The position numbers and the translations under genes were made by a program. From assembly GCF_004340905.1 (NCBI RefSeq), contig NZ_SLXD01000011.1:124001-188000 (forward strand): DNA of 64,000 nucleotides. Direction: 5' to 3'. The stretch comes from Rubrivivax gelatinosus. GTDB taxonomy: Bacteria > Pseudomonadota > Gammaproteobacteria > Burkholderiales > Burkholderiaceae_C. Below the pieces are notes generated by a model. It was given only the letters and a program-made list of their open reading frames with translations, was not told the origin of the DNA and searched no databases. The number at the start of each line of letters is the position of its first letter. The stretch's first letter is position 1. Shown piece after piece: positions 17,089-26,249 of this stretch.

Positions 17089-19683
17089 ATGACCAAGACT
17101 CTCATCATTGCGGAGAAGCCCAGCGTCGCGCAGGACATCGCGCGTGCGCTGACGCCGGTCGCCGGCAAGTTCGAAAAACACGCCGACCATTTCGAGAACG
17201 ACCAGTACGTCGTCACCTCGGCGGTCGGCCACCTCGTGGAGATCAAGGCCCCCGAGGCCTACGACGTCAAACGCGGCAAGTGGAGCTTCGCCCACCTGCC
17301 GGTGGTGCCGCCGCATTTCGAGCTGGCGCCGATCGACAAGTCCAAGTCGCGGCTGTCGGCGGTGGTCAAGCTGGTCAAGCGCAAGGACGTCACCGAGCTC
17401 GTCAACGCCTGCGACGCGGGGCGCGAGGGCGAGCTGATCTTTCGCCTGATCGTCCAGTACGCGGCGGCCGGCAAGCCCTTCGCCAAGCCGATCCGCCGCC
17501 TGTGGCTGCAGAGCATGACGCCGCAGGCGATCCGCGACGGCTTCGACAAGCTGCGCAGCGACGAGCAGATGCAGGGCCTGGCCGACGCGGCGCGCAGCCG
17601 CTCGGAGGCCGACTGGCTCGTCGGCATCAACGGCACGCGCGCGATGACGGCCTTCAACTCGCGCGACGGCGGCTTCTTCCTCACCACGGTGGGCCGGGTG
17701 CAGACGCCGACGCTGTCGATCGTCGTCGAGCGCGAGGAGAAGATCCGCAAGCACGTCGCACGCGACTACTGGGAAGTGCGCGCGGCCTTCGACGCCCAGG
17801 CCGGGCAGTACGAGGGCAAGTGGTTCGACCCGAAGTGGAAGAAGAACCCGGACGACGCGGAAGCACGCGCCGACCGCCTGTGGAACGAGGCCGATGCCCA
17901 GGCCATCGCCGCCGCCGTGCGCGGCCAGCCGGCCACCGTCACCGAGGAGGCCAAGCCCAGCTCGCAGAGCAGCCCGCTGCTGTACGACCTGACGACGCTG
18001 CAGCGCGAGGCCAACTCGCGTTTCGGCTTCTCGGCCAAGACCACGCTGTCGATCGCCCAGGCGCTGTACGAGAAGCACAAGGTGCTGACCTACCCGCGGA
18101 CCGACTCGCGCGCGCTGCCCGAGGACTACGTCGACGTTGTCAAGCAGACCTTCTCGATGCTGGCCGACGAAGACCTGCCGGGCCCGCTGGCGCTGCTGTC
18201 GCAGCACGCGCGCAAGGGGCTGGCTGCGGGCTACGTGAAGCCGACCAAGCGTGTCTTCGACAACACCAAGGTCTCGGACCACTTCGCCATCATCCCGACG
18301 CTGCAGGCCCCGAAGAGCCTGACCGAGATCGAGGCCAAGCTCTACGACCTGGTCGTCAAGCGTTTCATCGCCGTGTTCTATCCGGCGGCCGAGTACATGG
18401 TCACGACGCGCATCAGCAAGGTCGCCGTGGCCGAGGCGACGCACCACTTCCAGACCAACGGCAAGGTGCTGGTCAACCCGGGCTGGCTGGCCGTCTACGG
18501 CAAGGAAGCCCAGGACGAGGACGCCAACCTCGTGCCGGTGACGCAGGGCGAGACCGTGCGCACCGAGGGCGTGGACGTCAAGCAGCTGAAGACCAAGCCG
18601 CCGGCGCGCTACACCGAGGCGACGCTGCTGTCGGCGATGGAAGGCGCGGGCAAGCTGATCGACGACGACGAGCTGCGCCAGGCGATGGCCGAGAAGGGCC
18701 TGGGCACGCCGGCGACACGCGCCGCGATCATCGAAGGCCTGATCCTCGAGAAGTACATGCTGCGCGAAGGCCGCGAGCTGCAGCCCACCGCCAAGGCCTT
18801 CCAGCTGATGACGCTGCTGCGCGGCCTGGCGATCGAGGATCTGACCAAGCCCGAGCTGACCGGCAACTGGGAGTACCAGCTGTCGCAGATGGAGCACGGC
18901 AAGCTCAGCCGCGAGCGCTTCATGGCCGAGATCGCCAAGATGGCCGAGCGCATCGTCAAGAAGGCCAAGGAGTACGACCGCGACACGATTCCCGGCGACT
19001 ACGCGACGCTGGCCACGCCGTGTCCGAACTGCGGCGGCGTGGTCAAGGAGAACTACCGCCGCTTCGCCTGCACCGGCGCCGCCGGTTCGCCCGAAGGCAG
19101 CGGCTGCGGCTTCAGCATCACCAAGCTGCCGGCCGGCCGCACCTTCGAGCTCGCCGAGGCCGACGCCCTGCTGCGCGACAAGCGCCTGGGGCCGCTGGAA
19201 GGCTTCCGCTCCAAGGCCGGCTGGCCGTTCAGCGCCGAGCTGCGCATCGTGCGCGACGAGGAGATCGGCAACTGGAAGCTGGAGTTCGACTTCGGCGACG
19301 ACGACAAACCCGGGGAGGGCGAGGCCGAGGAGGTGGACTTCAGCGGCCGCCAGAGCCTGGGCCCGTGCCCGAAATGCCGCGGCCACGTCTACGAACACGG
19401 CACGAGCTACGTCTGCGAGCACACCGTCGGCGCGCACGCGACCTGCGACTTCAAGAGCGGCGCCGTGATCCTGCAGCAGCCGGTGACGCATGAGGAGATG
19501 ACCCGCCTGCTGACCACCGGCCGCACCAAGCTGCTGGAGGACTTCGTCTCGAACAAGACCAAACGCAAGTTCAAGGCCTTCCTCGTCTACGACACCAAGG
19601 AAGGCAAGGTCGGCTTCGAGTTCGAGCCGCGTGCCGCACGGCCGCCGGCGAAGAAGGCGCCGGCGCGCAAGACCGCGGCGTGA
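17089..19683 (+). CDS. topB: DNA topoisomerase III
   Basis: An 864-residue type IA topoisomerase. It begins with the Toprim segment TLIIAEKPSVAQDIARAL and has DAGREGELIFR. The catalytic tyrosine is Y335 in LTYPRTDSRALPED. The C-terminus carries two cysteine clusters (CPNCGG near residue 645 and CPKCRG near 765) and ends in a Lys/Ala-rich tail. It relaxes and decatenates DNA through single-strand passage. It overlaps the DUF167 gene by 4 bases (GTGA). Confidence 0.95.
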   Translation: MTKTLIIAEKPSVAQDIARALTPVAGKFEKHADHFENDQYVVTSAVGHLVEIKAPEAYDVKRGKWSFAHLPVVPPHFELAPIDKSKSRLSAVVKLVKRKDVTELVNACDAGREGELIFRLIVQYAAAGKPFAKPIRRLWLQSMTPQAIRDGFDKLRSDEQMQGLADAARSRSEADWLVGINGTRAMTAFNSRDGGFFLTTVGRVQTPTLSIVVEREEKIRKHVARDYWEVRAAFDAQAGQYEGKWFDPKWKKNPDDAEARADRLWNEADAQAIAAAVRGQPATVTEEAKPSSQSSPLLYDLTTLQREANSRFGFSAKTTLSIAQALYEKHKVLTYPRTDSRALPEDYVDVVKQTFSMLADEDLPGPLALLSQHARKGLAAGYVKPTKRVFDNTKVSDHFAIIPTLQAPKSLTEIEAKLYDLVVKRFIAVFYPAAEYMVTTRISKVAVAEATHHFQTNGKVLVNPGWLAVYGKEAQDEDANLVPVTQGETVRTEGVDVKQLKTKPPARYTEATLLSAMEGAGKLIDDDELRQAMAEKGLGTPATRAAIIEGLILEKYMLREGRELQPTAKAFQLMTLLRGLAIEDLTKPELTGNWEYQLSQMEHGKLSRERFMAEIAKMAERIVKKAKEYDRDTIPGDYATLATPCPNCGGVVKENYRRFACTGAAGSPEGSGCGFSITKLPAGRTFELAEADALLRDKRLGPLEGFRSKAGWPFSAELRIVRDEEIGNWKLEFDFGDDDKPGEGEAEEVDFSGRQSLGPCPKCRGHVYEHGTSYVCEHTVGAHATCDFKSGAVILQQPVTHEEMTRLLTTGRTKLLEDFVSNKTKRKFKAFLVYDTKEGKVGFEFEPRAARPPAKKAPARKTAA

Positions 19684-19991
19684 ACGACGCGCCGCCGTGC
19701 CTGAGCGTGGCCGGCGCGGCGGCCAGCCGGCTGCGCGTGGCGGTCGTGCCCAACGCGCGCCGCACCGGCGCCGACGGGCTGCACGACGGCGCGCTGCGGG
19801 TGCGCCTGAACGCGCCGCCGGTCGACGGCAAGGCCAACGACACGCTCCTCGCCTGGCTGGCCGACGAACTGGACCTGCCCAAACGTGCGGTGCGGCTGAC
19901 CCACGGCCAGACCGGGCGGCGCAAGACGATCGAACTCGACGCCGCGCCCGATGCCGTCGCGGCCTGGCTCCAGCGCGTGCTCGCCGCCTGA
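19680..19991 (+). CDS. DUF167 (YggU-type) protein
   Basis: A 103-residue protein with the DUF167 core VVPNARRTGADG...LRVRLNAPPVDGKAND and a terminal helix. The function of this small conserved family is unknown. The GTG start overlaps the topB stop (GTGA), suggesting translational coupling. It converges on the LysE exporter gene. Confidence 0.85.
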   Translation: MNDAPPCLSVAGAAASRLRVAVVPNARRTGADGLHDGALRVRLNAPPVDGKANDTLLAWLADELDLPKRAVRLTHGQTGRRKTIELDAAPDAVAAWLQRVLAA

Positions 19992-19992
19992 G

Positions 19993-20610
19993 TCAGCGCA
20001 GCAGCGCCACCAGCTGCCAGAGTGCGAAGCCGGCCAGCAGCGCGGCCGACACGAGGTTGACCCGGTGCTGCCAGCGCGCGTCGAAGCGTGTGCGCAGACT
20101 GCCGACGGCGCCGGCGAGGATGAACCACCACAGCGCCGAGCCGGCGGCGACGCCGGCCACCATCACCCAGGGCGAGGCGACCGCGCTGCGGCCGGCCAGC
20201 GCGCCGAAGACGGCGATGAAGGACAGGATCGTCGTCGGGTTGGCCAGCGTCAGCACGAAGGTGCCGGCGAAGAGCCGCGTCAGCGGTGCCCGTTCGCCGG
20301 GGCCGCCTGCGCGCCGCGCCGGCGGCTGGCGCGCGATGCGCCAGGCCATCCACAGCAGCAGCGCCGAGCCGCCGCCGGCCAGCAGCGTGCGCTGCTCGAC
20401 GAGAAAGGCGATCAGCGCCGTGACGCCGAAGGCGCCGACGGCGCCGTAGATCGCGTCGGCGACCGCCGCGCCCAGCCCGGTGGCGATGCCGGCGGCGGCG
20501 CCGTACTGCAGCGTGCGCTGGATCGCCAACAGGCCGATCTGGCCCACCGGCGCGGCGATCGACAGGCCGATCGTGGCGGATTGCAGGAAGAGGGTGAGTT
20601 GAGCGTCCAC
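19993..20610 (-). CDS. LysE/RhtB-family amino-acid exporter
   Basis: A 205-residue membrane protein with about six helices and the family entry motif IAAPVGQIGLLAIQRTL...GAAAGIATGLGAA. LysE-type carriers export basic or small neutral amino acids and homoserine lactones. The substrate is unknown. It is divergent from an Lrp/AsnC regulator across 92 bp, a classic arrangement in which the regulator controls the exporter in response to the amino acid. Confidence 0.88.
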   Translation of the reverse strand: MDAQLTLFLQSATIGLSIAAPVGQIGLLAIQRTLQYGAAAGIATGLGAAVADAIYGAVGAFGVTALIAFLVEQRTLLAGGGSALLLWMAWRIARQPPARRAGGPGERAPLTRLFAGTFVLTLANPTTILSFIAVFGALAGRSAVASPWVMVAGVAAGSALWWFILAGAVGSLRTRFDARWQHRVNLVSAALLAGFALWQLVALLR

Positions 20611-20702
20611 GGCTTCATTGTGCGAAGCCTTTGGCGGTGGATCCAGGCGATTATTCAGGCAATATTGTTGCGGCTGACTAAAATTTCAGGCCAAACTGCC
20701 GC
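20611..20702. promoter_or_regulatory. Shared lysE/lrp-type control region
   Basis: The only clearly AT-rich stretch nearby. It contains an imperfect inverted repeat GCAATATTGTTGC (20659-20671), a repeated TTCAGGC (20654 and 20685), and a -10-like TAAAAT (20679-20684) facing the regulator. These are candidate operator and promoter elements for the divergent pair. Confidence 0.45.
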
Positions 20703-21167
20703 ATGACTGAAAACGTGCTCGACGACAAAGCCTGGAAGCTGCTGCTCGCGCTGCAGCGCGACGGCCGTGCCCCGCTGAAGGTGCTGGCCGAGGCCGCCGG
20801 GCTGTCGATCCCGGCGACGGCCGAACGCCTGAAGCGGCTGCAGGACGCCGGCGTCGTGCGCGGCGTCGTCGCCGACCTCGACGCGGCCCGTGCGGGTTAC
20901 ACGGTGCGTGCGATCGTCGGCCTCACCGTCGCCGGCCAGGCGGCGAAGAAGGCTTTCCTCGAGCAGATCGGCCGCGCCGCCGAGGTGCTGGAATGCCACC
21001 ACGTCGCCGGCGCCGACTCCTATCTTCTGACCGTCGTCGCCGCCGACCTGCCGGCGCTGGAGGCCTTTCTCGGCTCGATCAACGCCTGGGGTGAGACGCG
21101 CACCCAGATCGTCTTCTCGACGCCGATCCCGCGCCGCGGCCTGGTGCCGCCGGGCACGCTGCGCTGA
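20703..21167 (+). CDS. Lrp/AsnC-family transcriptional regulator
   Basis: A 154-residue regulator. Residues 1-60 form the HTH ([30 protein letters not shown]...[13 protein letters not shown]), followed by the RAM/AsnC ligand domain ([19 protein letters not shown]). Lrp-type proteins are octameric sensors of amino acids. The divergent LysE exporter is the obvious target. It ends 34 bases before proA. Confidence 0.9.
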   Translation: MTENVLDDKAWKLLLALQRDGRAPLKVLAEAAGLSIPATAERLKRLQDAGVVRGVVADLDAARAGYTVRAIVGLTVAGQAAKKAFLEQIGRAAEVLECHHVAGADSYLLTVVAADLPALEAFLGSINAWGETRTQIVFSTPIPRRGLVPPGTLR

Positions 21168-21201
21168 AAGCCCGCCGGGGCGGATGCGGGACAATCCCGC
21201 C

Positions 21202-22485
<1,284 letters not shown>

Positions 22486-22489
22486 CGCC

Positions 22490-23035
22490 GTGTCCTCCGG
22501 TCAGATCCTCGTGCTGGCCCTGGCGGCCGTGCTCGTGTTCTGGATGGTCGGTGCCTACAACCGGCTGATGGCGCTGCGCACGGCCATCGGCGCGGCCTGG
22601 CAGCAGGTGGCCGAGGCGCTGGCGCGCCGCGGCGAGGCCGCGCGCATGCTGGCCCAGGCGCTGCGTGAACCGATGGCCGGCGAGGCCAAGGCGCTGGACG
22701 CGCTGCTGGCCGCCGAGGCCCAGGTGCGCGAGGCTGCCGAGGCGCTGGGCGCGCGCCCGGTGCGGCTGGAGGCCGCGCTGGTGCTGGTCAAGGGCGAGGC
22801 GGCGATGGGCGCCGCCGCCAGCCGCGTGCTGGCGCTGCTGGAGCAGCACCCGCTGCTGAAGGTGGAGCCGTCGATTGCCGAGCAGGCCGTGGTGCTGGCC
22901 GACGGCGGCTCGCGCCTGGCTTTCGCGCGCCAGCGTTTCAACGAGGCCGGCGCCGCCTACGACGAGGCGATCGCCGAGTTCCCGACGCGGCTCTTGATCC
23001 GGCTGTACCGCTTCGGGCCGGCCGGGCGGCTCTGA
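22490..23035 (+). CDS. LemA-family protein
   Basis: A 181-residue protein with one N-terminal membrane helix (residues 5-22). It is followed by the LemA-type start of a long coiled helical bundle (YNRLMALRTAIGAAWQQVAEALARRGE) and the closing motif AFARQRFNEAGAAYDEAIAEFPTRLL. Family function is poorly defined; members sit in the membrane with the helical domain exposed. The GTG start lies 4 bases after the proA stop. Confidence 0.8.
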   Translation: MSSGQILVLALAAVLVFWMVGAYNRLMALRTAIGAAWQQVAEALARRGEAARMLAQALREPMAGEAKALDALLAAEAQVREAAEALGARPVRLEAALVLVKGEAAMGAAASRVLALLEQHPLLKVEPSIAEQAVVLADGGSRLAFARQRFNEAGAAYDEAIAEFPTRLLIRLYRFGPAGRL

Positions 23036-23036
23036 C

Positions 23037-23462
23037 TCAGGACTGGCCGACGATGGCCGCGGTGGCCACCAGTTCGTCGAACAGCGCCTTGCTGACCTGG
23101 CCCGAGACCGCGTAGGGGTCCAGCGTCGCGGTCTCCGAGTACTTCAGCAGCAGCGCCGGGTTCAGCCGCGCGACGCTGACCTGGCCCATCGACCAGCCGG
23201 CGAAACGGCGTTCGCCGATCTCCTCGTAGCTGAGGATCTCGACCTCGGTGTGCCGCGGGTCGCCGACGATGCGTGCGTACAGGCGGTTGACGGCGCTGCG
23301 GCCGCCTTCGAGCACCTGCACGAAGATGCCGTCGGAGTAGCAGAGCACCCCGGTGATGCCCAGCGCCGGGTTCTGCGCGCGCGAGGCGCGCAGGATGGAC
23401 TGCAGCTCCTCGGGGTCCAGCGCCGGCACGGCGCGGCTGACGTACATGAGGCGGACGAGCAT
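23037..23462 (-). CDS. BLUF-domain blue-light sensor protein
   Basis: A 141-residue stand-alone BLUF protein. Key FAD-contact residues are present: Y7 (RLMYVSRA), N31 (NPALGITG), Q49 (IFVQVLEGG), and W90/M92 in the strand-5 region. BLUF domains sense blue light by rearranging hydrogen bonds around FAD; single-domain forms signal by protein contact. About 45 residues beyond the core form the usual C-terminal helices. It lies 10 bases downstream of folE on the same strand. Confidence 0.9.
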   Translation of the reverse strand: MLVRLMYVSRAVPALDPEELQSILRASRAQNPALGITGVLCYSDGIFVQVLEGGRSAVNRLYARIVGDPRHTEVEILSYEEIGERRFAGWSMGQVSVARLNPALLLKYSETATLDPYAVSGQVSKALFDELVATAAIVGQS

Positions 23463-23472
23463 CGCGGGCCTT

Positions 23473-24222
23473 TCAGTCTTGCTTGCGCGGCAGCAGCGAG
23501 AGGAATTCGCGCCGCAGGTTCGGATCCTTCAGGAACGCGCCGCGCATCACGCTGTTGACCATCGCGCTGTCGGTGTCCTTGACGCCGCGCCAGTGCATGC
23601 AGAAGTGGTCGGCTTCCATCACGATGGCCAGGCCGTCGGGGCGCACACGCTCCTGCAGTTCGTTGGCGAGCATGGTCACCGCCTCCTCCTGGATCTGCGG
23701 CCGGCTCATGATCCAGTCGGTGATGCGGGCGTACTTGGACAGCCCGATCAGGTTGCTGTGCTCGTTGGGCAGCAGGCCGATCCAGACCTTGCCGAAGATC
23801 GGGCACAGGTGGTGGCTGCAGGCGCTGCGCACGGTGATCGGGCCGACGATCATCAGCTCGTTCAGGCGCTCGGCGTTCGGGAACTCGGTCACCGAGGGCA
23901 TCGGGTGGAAGCGGCCGCGGAAGACCTCGTCGATGTACATCTTGGCCACCCGCTTGGCCGTCTCCTGCGTGTTGTGGTCGCTCTCGGTGTCGATGACCAG
24001 CGCGCGCAGCAGCTCCTCGACCTTGGCCTGGACTTCCTTCTTCAGCTCGGGCAGCTCGCCCTCGCGCACGAAGTCGGCGATGTTGTCGTTGGCGTGGAAG
24101 CGCTTGTCGGCGCAGACCAGGCGGTAGCGGATGCGCTCGGACACCGGCATCGAGGCCAGTTCCTCCTCGCTGCGCAGCAGGCGCGTCGGCGCGGGATCCA
24201 GGGGCAGGACGGTCTTGGCCAT
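23473..24222 (-). CDS. folE: GTP cyclohydrolase I
   Basis: A 249-residue FolE of the zinc type. Metal and active-site motifs are clear: CSHHLCPIFGKVWIGLLP near residue 135 and the later cysteine in DHFCMHWRGVKD. It converts GTP to dihydroneopterin triphosphate for folate synthesis. The N-terminus is longer than in short FolE forms, but the ATG at 24222 is the only good start. It is co-directional with the BLUF gene and divergent from rsmB. Confidence 0.93.
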   Translation of the reverse strand: MAKTVLPLDPAPTRLLRSEEELASMPVSERIRYRLVCADKRFHANDNIADFVREGELPELKKEVQAKVEELLRALVIDTESDHNTQETAKRVAKMYIDEVFRGRFHPMPSVTEFPNAERLNELMIVGPITVRSACSHHLCPIFGKVWIGLLPNEHSNLIGLSKYARITDWIMSRPQIQEEAVTMLANELQERVRPDGLAIVMEADHFCMHWRGVKDTDSAMVNSVMRGAFLKDPNLRREFLSLLPRKQD

Positions 24223-24313
24223 GGGAAGAGGCGGGCCGGTCGGCCGGTGGCGAAGGGACTCGGTATTGTGCGGCGCGCTTCGCCGGCGTGCAGGCTCCGC
24301 TTAGACTGCCCTG

Positions 24314-25651
24314 GTGACCACTCCGACTTCGTCCGTGCCGCTGTCGCGGCTGCTCGACCTGACCGCCGACGCCGTGCTCGCGGTGCGCCAGGGCCGCTCC
24401 CTGACCGACGTGCTGGCACGCGTGGCGCCGGATGCGCGCCCCGGCGTGCAGGCGCTCACTTTCCACGTGATGCGCTGGCTGGGCAGCGCCGGCGAGGTGC
24501 GTGCGCTCGTCGCGCCGAAGACCCCGCCGCCCAACGTCGAGTCGCTGCTGCTCACCGCGCTGGCATTGCTCTGGCCCACCGGCGAGGCGCCGCCCTACGC
24601 CGACCACACGCTCGTGGACCAGGCGGTGAACGCGGCACGCCAGCGCACGCCGGTGGCCGCCGGTTTCATCAACGCCGTGCTGCGCCGTTTCGTGCGCGAG
24701 CGCGACAAGCTCGCCGCGTCGGCGCGCCACCAGCCGCTGGGTGCCTTCAACCATCCGCTGTGGTGGATCGAACGCGTGCGCCACGACTGGCCCACGCAGT
24801 GGCAGGCGCTGCTGGAGGCGGCCAACCTGCACCCGCCGTTCACGCTGCGCGTCAACCGCCGGCGCGGCAGCGGCGAGGCCTATGTCCAGCGCCTGGCCGC
24901 GCAGGGCCGCGCCGCCAGCCTGGTCGATGACCCGCCGCTGCTGGGGCAGGCCGTCGTGCTGGCCGAGCCCTGCCCGGTGACGCAGCTGCCCGGTTTCGCC
25001 GAGGGCGAGGTCTCGGTGCAGGACGCGGCCGCCCAGCGCGCCGCGCCGCTGCTGGTCGGCGCCGGGCTGCCGGCCGGCGCGCGTGTGCTCGACGCCTGCG
25101 CCGCGCCGGGCGGCAAGACCGCGCACCTGCTGGAGCTCGCCGACCTGGATCTGCTGGCGCTGGACAGCGATCCGGCGCGCCTGGTGCGCGTGCAGGAGAA
25201 CCTGCATCGCCTGCAACTGCAGGCCCAGGTGCGCGCCGGCGATGCACGCGACACCGCCGCCTGGTGGGACGGCCGCCCCTTCGACGCCATCCTGCTCGAC
25301 GCGCCCTGCAGTGCCGCGGGCATCGTGCGCCGCCATCCCGACGTGCGCTGGTTGCGCCGCCCCGACGACATCACCGCGCTGGCGCGGCTGCAGGCCGAGA
25401 TGCTGGACGCGCTGTGGCCGCTGCTGGCGCCGGGCGGGCGCCTGGTCTATGCCACCTGCTCGCTGTTCCGCAGCGAAGGCGCCGAGCAGATCGACGCGTT
25501 TTTGCAACGTCACGGCGACGCCGGCGCGAGCCTGGATCCGCTGTCGCCGGGGCACCTGCTGCCGCTGGCCGACAATTCGCCGCAACCGTCGGGGCCCGCG
25601 CGCCGCGCGCTGCACGACGGCTTCTACTACGCCCTGATCCACAAGGCCTGA
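24314..25651 (+). CDS. rsmB: 16S rRNA (cytosine-967-C5)-methyltransferase
   Basis: A 445-residue RsmB. An N-terminal NusB-like RNA-binding domain (residues 1-150) precedes a Rossmann methyltransferase domain with DACAAPGGKTAHLLEL. Two cysteines of m5C enzymes are present: C332 in LDAPCSAAG and C382 in YATCSLF. The GTG start at 24314 matches the family N-terminus. It is followed closely by DUF4390 and the NtrYX-like pair, a common betaproteobacterial order. Confidence 0.93.
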   Translation: MTTPTSSVPLSRLLDLTADAVLAVRQGRSLTDVLARVAPDARPGVQALTFHVMRWLGSAGEVRALVAPKTPPPNVESLLLTALALLWPTGEAPPYADHTLVDQAVNAARQRTPVAAGFINAVLRRFVRERDKLAASARHQPLGAFNHPLWWIERVRHDWPTQWQALLEAANLHPPFTLRVNRRRGSGEAYVQRLAAQGRAASLVDDPPLLGQAVVLAEPCPVTQLPGFAEGEVSVQDAAAQRAAPLLVGAGLPAGARVLDACAAPGGKTAHLLELADLDLLALDSDPARLVRVQENLHRLQLQAQVRAGDARDTAAWWDGRPFDAILLDAPCSAAGIVRRHPDVRWLRRPDDITALARLQAEMLDALWPLLAPGGRLVYATCSLFRSEGAEQIDAFLQRHGDAGASLDPLSPGHLLPLADNSPQPSGPARRALHDGFYYALIHKA

Positions 25652-25670
25652 CGCCCGCGTCCCACCCGTC

Positions 25671-26249
25671 ATGCGATCGCCGCCGGTCCGCCGAAGACTG
25701 CTGCAGGGCCTGGGGCTGTGGCTCGTGCTCGGCTGGATGGCGCTGGCCGGCGTGGCCGCCAATGCCCAGGGCGTCGAGCTGATCCAGCTGCAGACCGGCC
25801 GCAACGAAGGCGCGCTGACGCTGGAGTTCGCCGCCCGCGTGACCCTGCCCAAGGCGGTCGAGGACGCGATGATGCGTGGCGTTCCGGTCTATTTCGTCGC
25901 CCAGGCGACGCTGCGCCGCGACCGCTGGTACTGGCGCGACGAGCGCATCGCGCGTGTCTCGCGCAACTGGCGCGTCGTCTACCAGGCGCTCACCTCCAGC
26001 TGGCGCGTCGGCCTGGGCGGCCTGAACCAGACCTACCCCACGCTGGCCGAGGCGATGGCGGCGGTCACGCGCAGCGCCGGCTGGCGCATCGCCGACCTGT
26101 CGCAGCTGGAGTCCGACAAGGACTACTACATCGAGTTCAGCTGGCGGCTGGACACCAGCCAGCTGCCCAGCCCGATGCAGATCGGCCTGGGTGGCCAGGC
26201 CGACTGGGCCATCGGCGCGGAGCGCGAGTTGCCGGTCGAGCTGCCATGA
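25671..26249 (+). CDS. DUF4390 domain protein
   Basis: A 192-residue exported protein: a signal/anchor segment spans residues 10-32, then a beta-rich body with YFVAQATLRRDRWYWRDERIARVSRNWRVVYQALT. The family is typically found directly before an NtrY-like kinase, as here; the two overlap by 4 bases (ATGA). A role in sensing by that kinase is inference from this linkage only. Confidence 0.82.
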   Translation: MRSPPVRRRLLQGLGLWLVLGWMALAGVAANAQGVELIQLQTGRNEGALTLEFAARVTLPKAVEDAMMRGVPVYFVAQATLRRDRWYWRDERIARVSRNWRVVYQALTSSWRVGLGGLNQTYPTLAEAMAAVTRSAGWRIADLSQLESDKDYYIEFSWRLDTSQLPSPMQIGLGGQADWAIGAERELPVELP

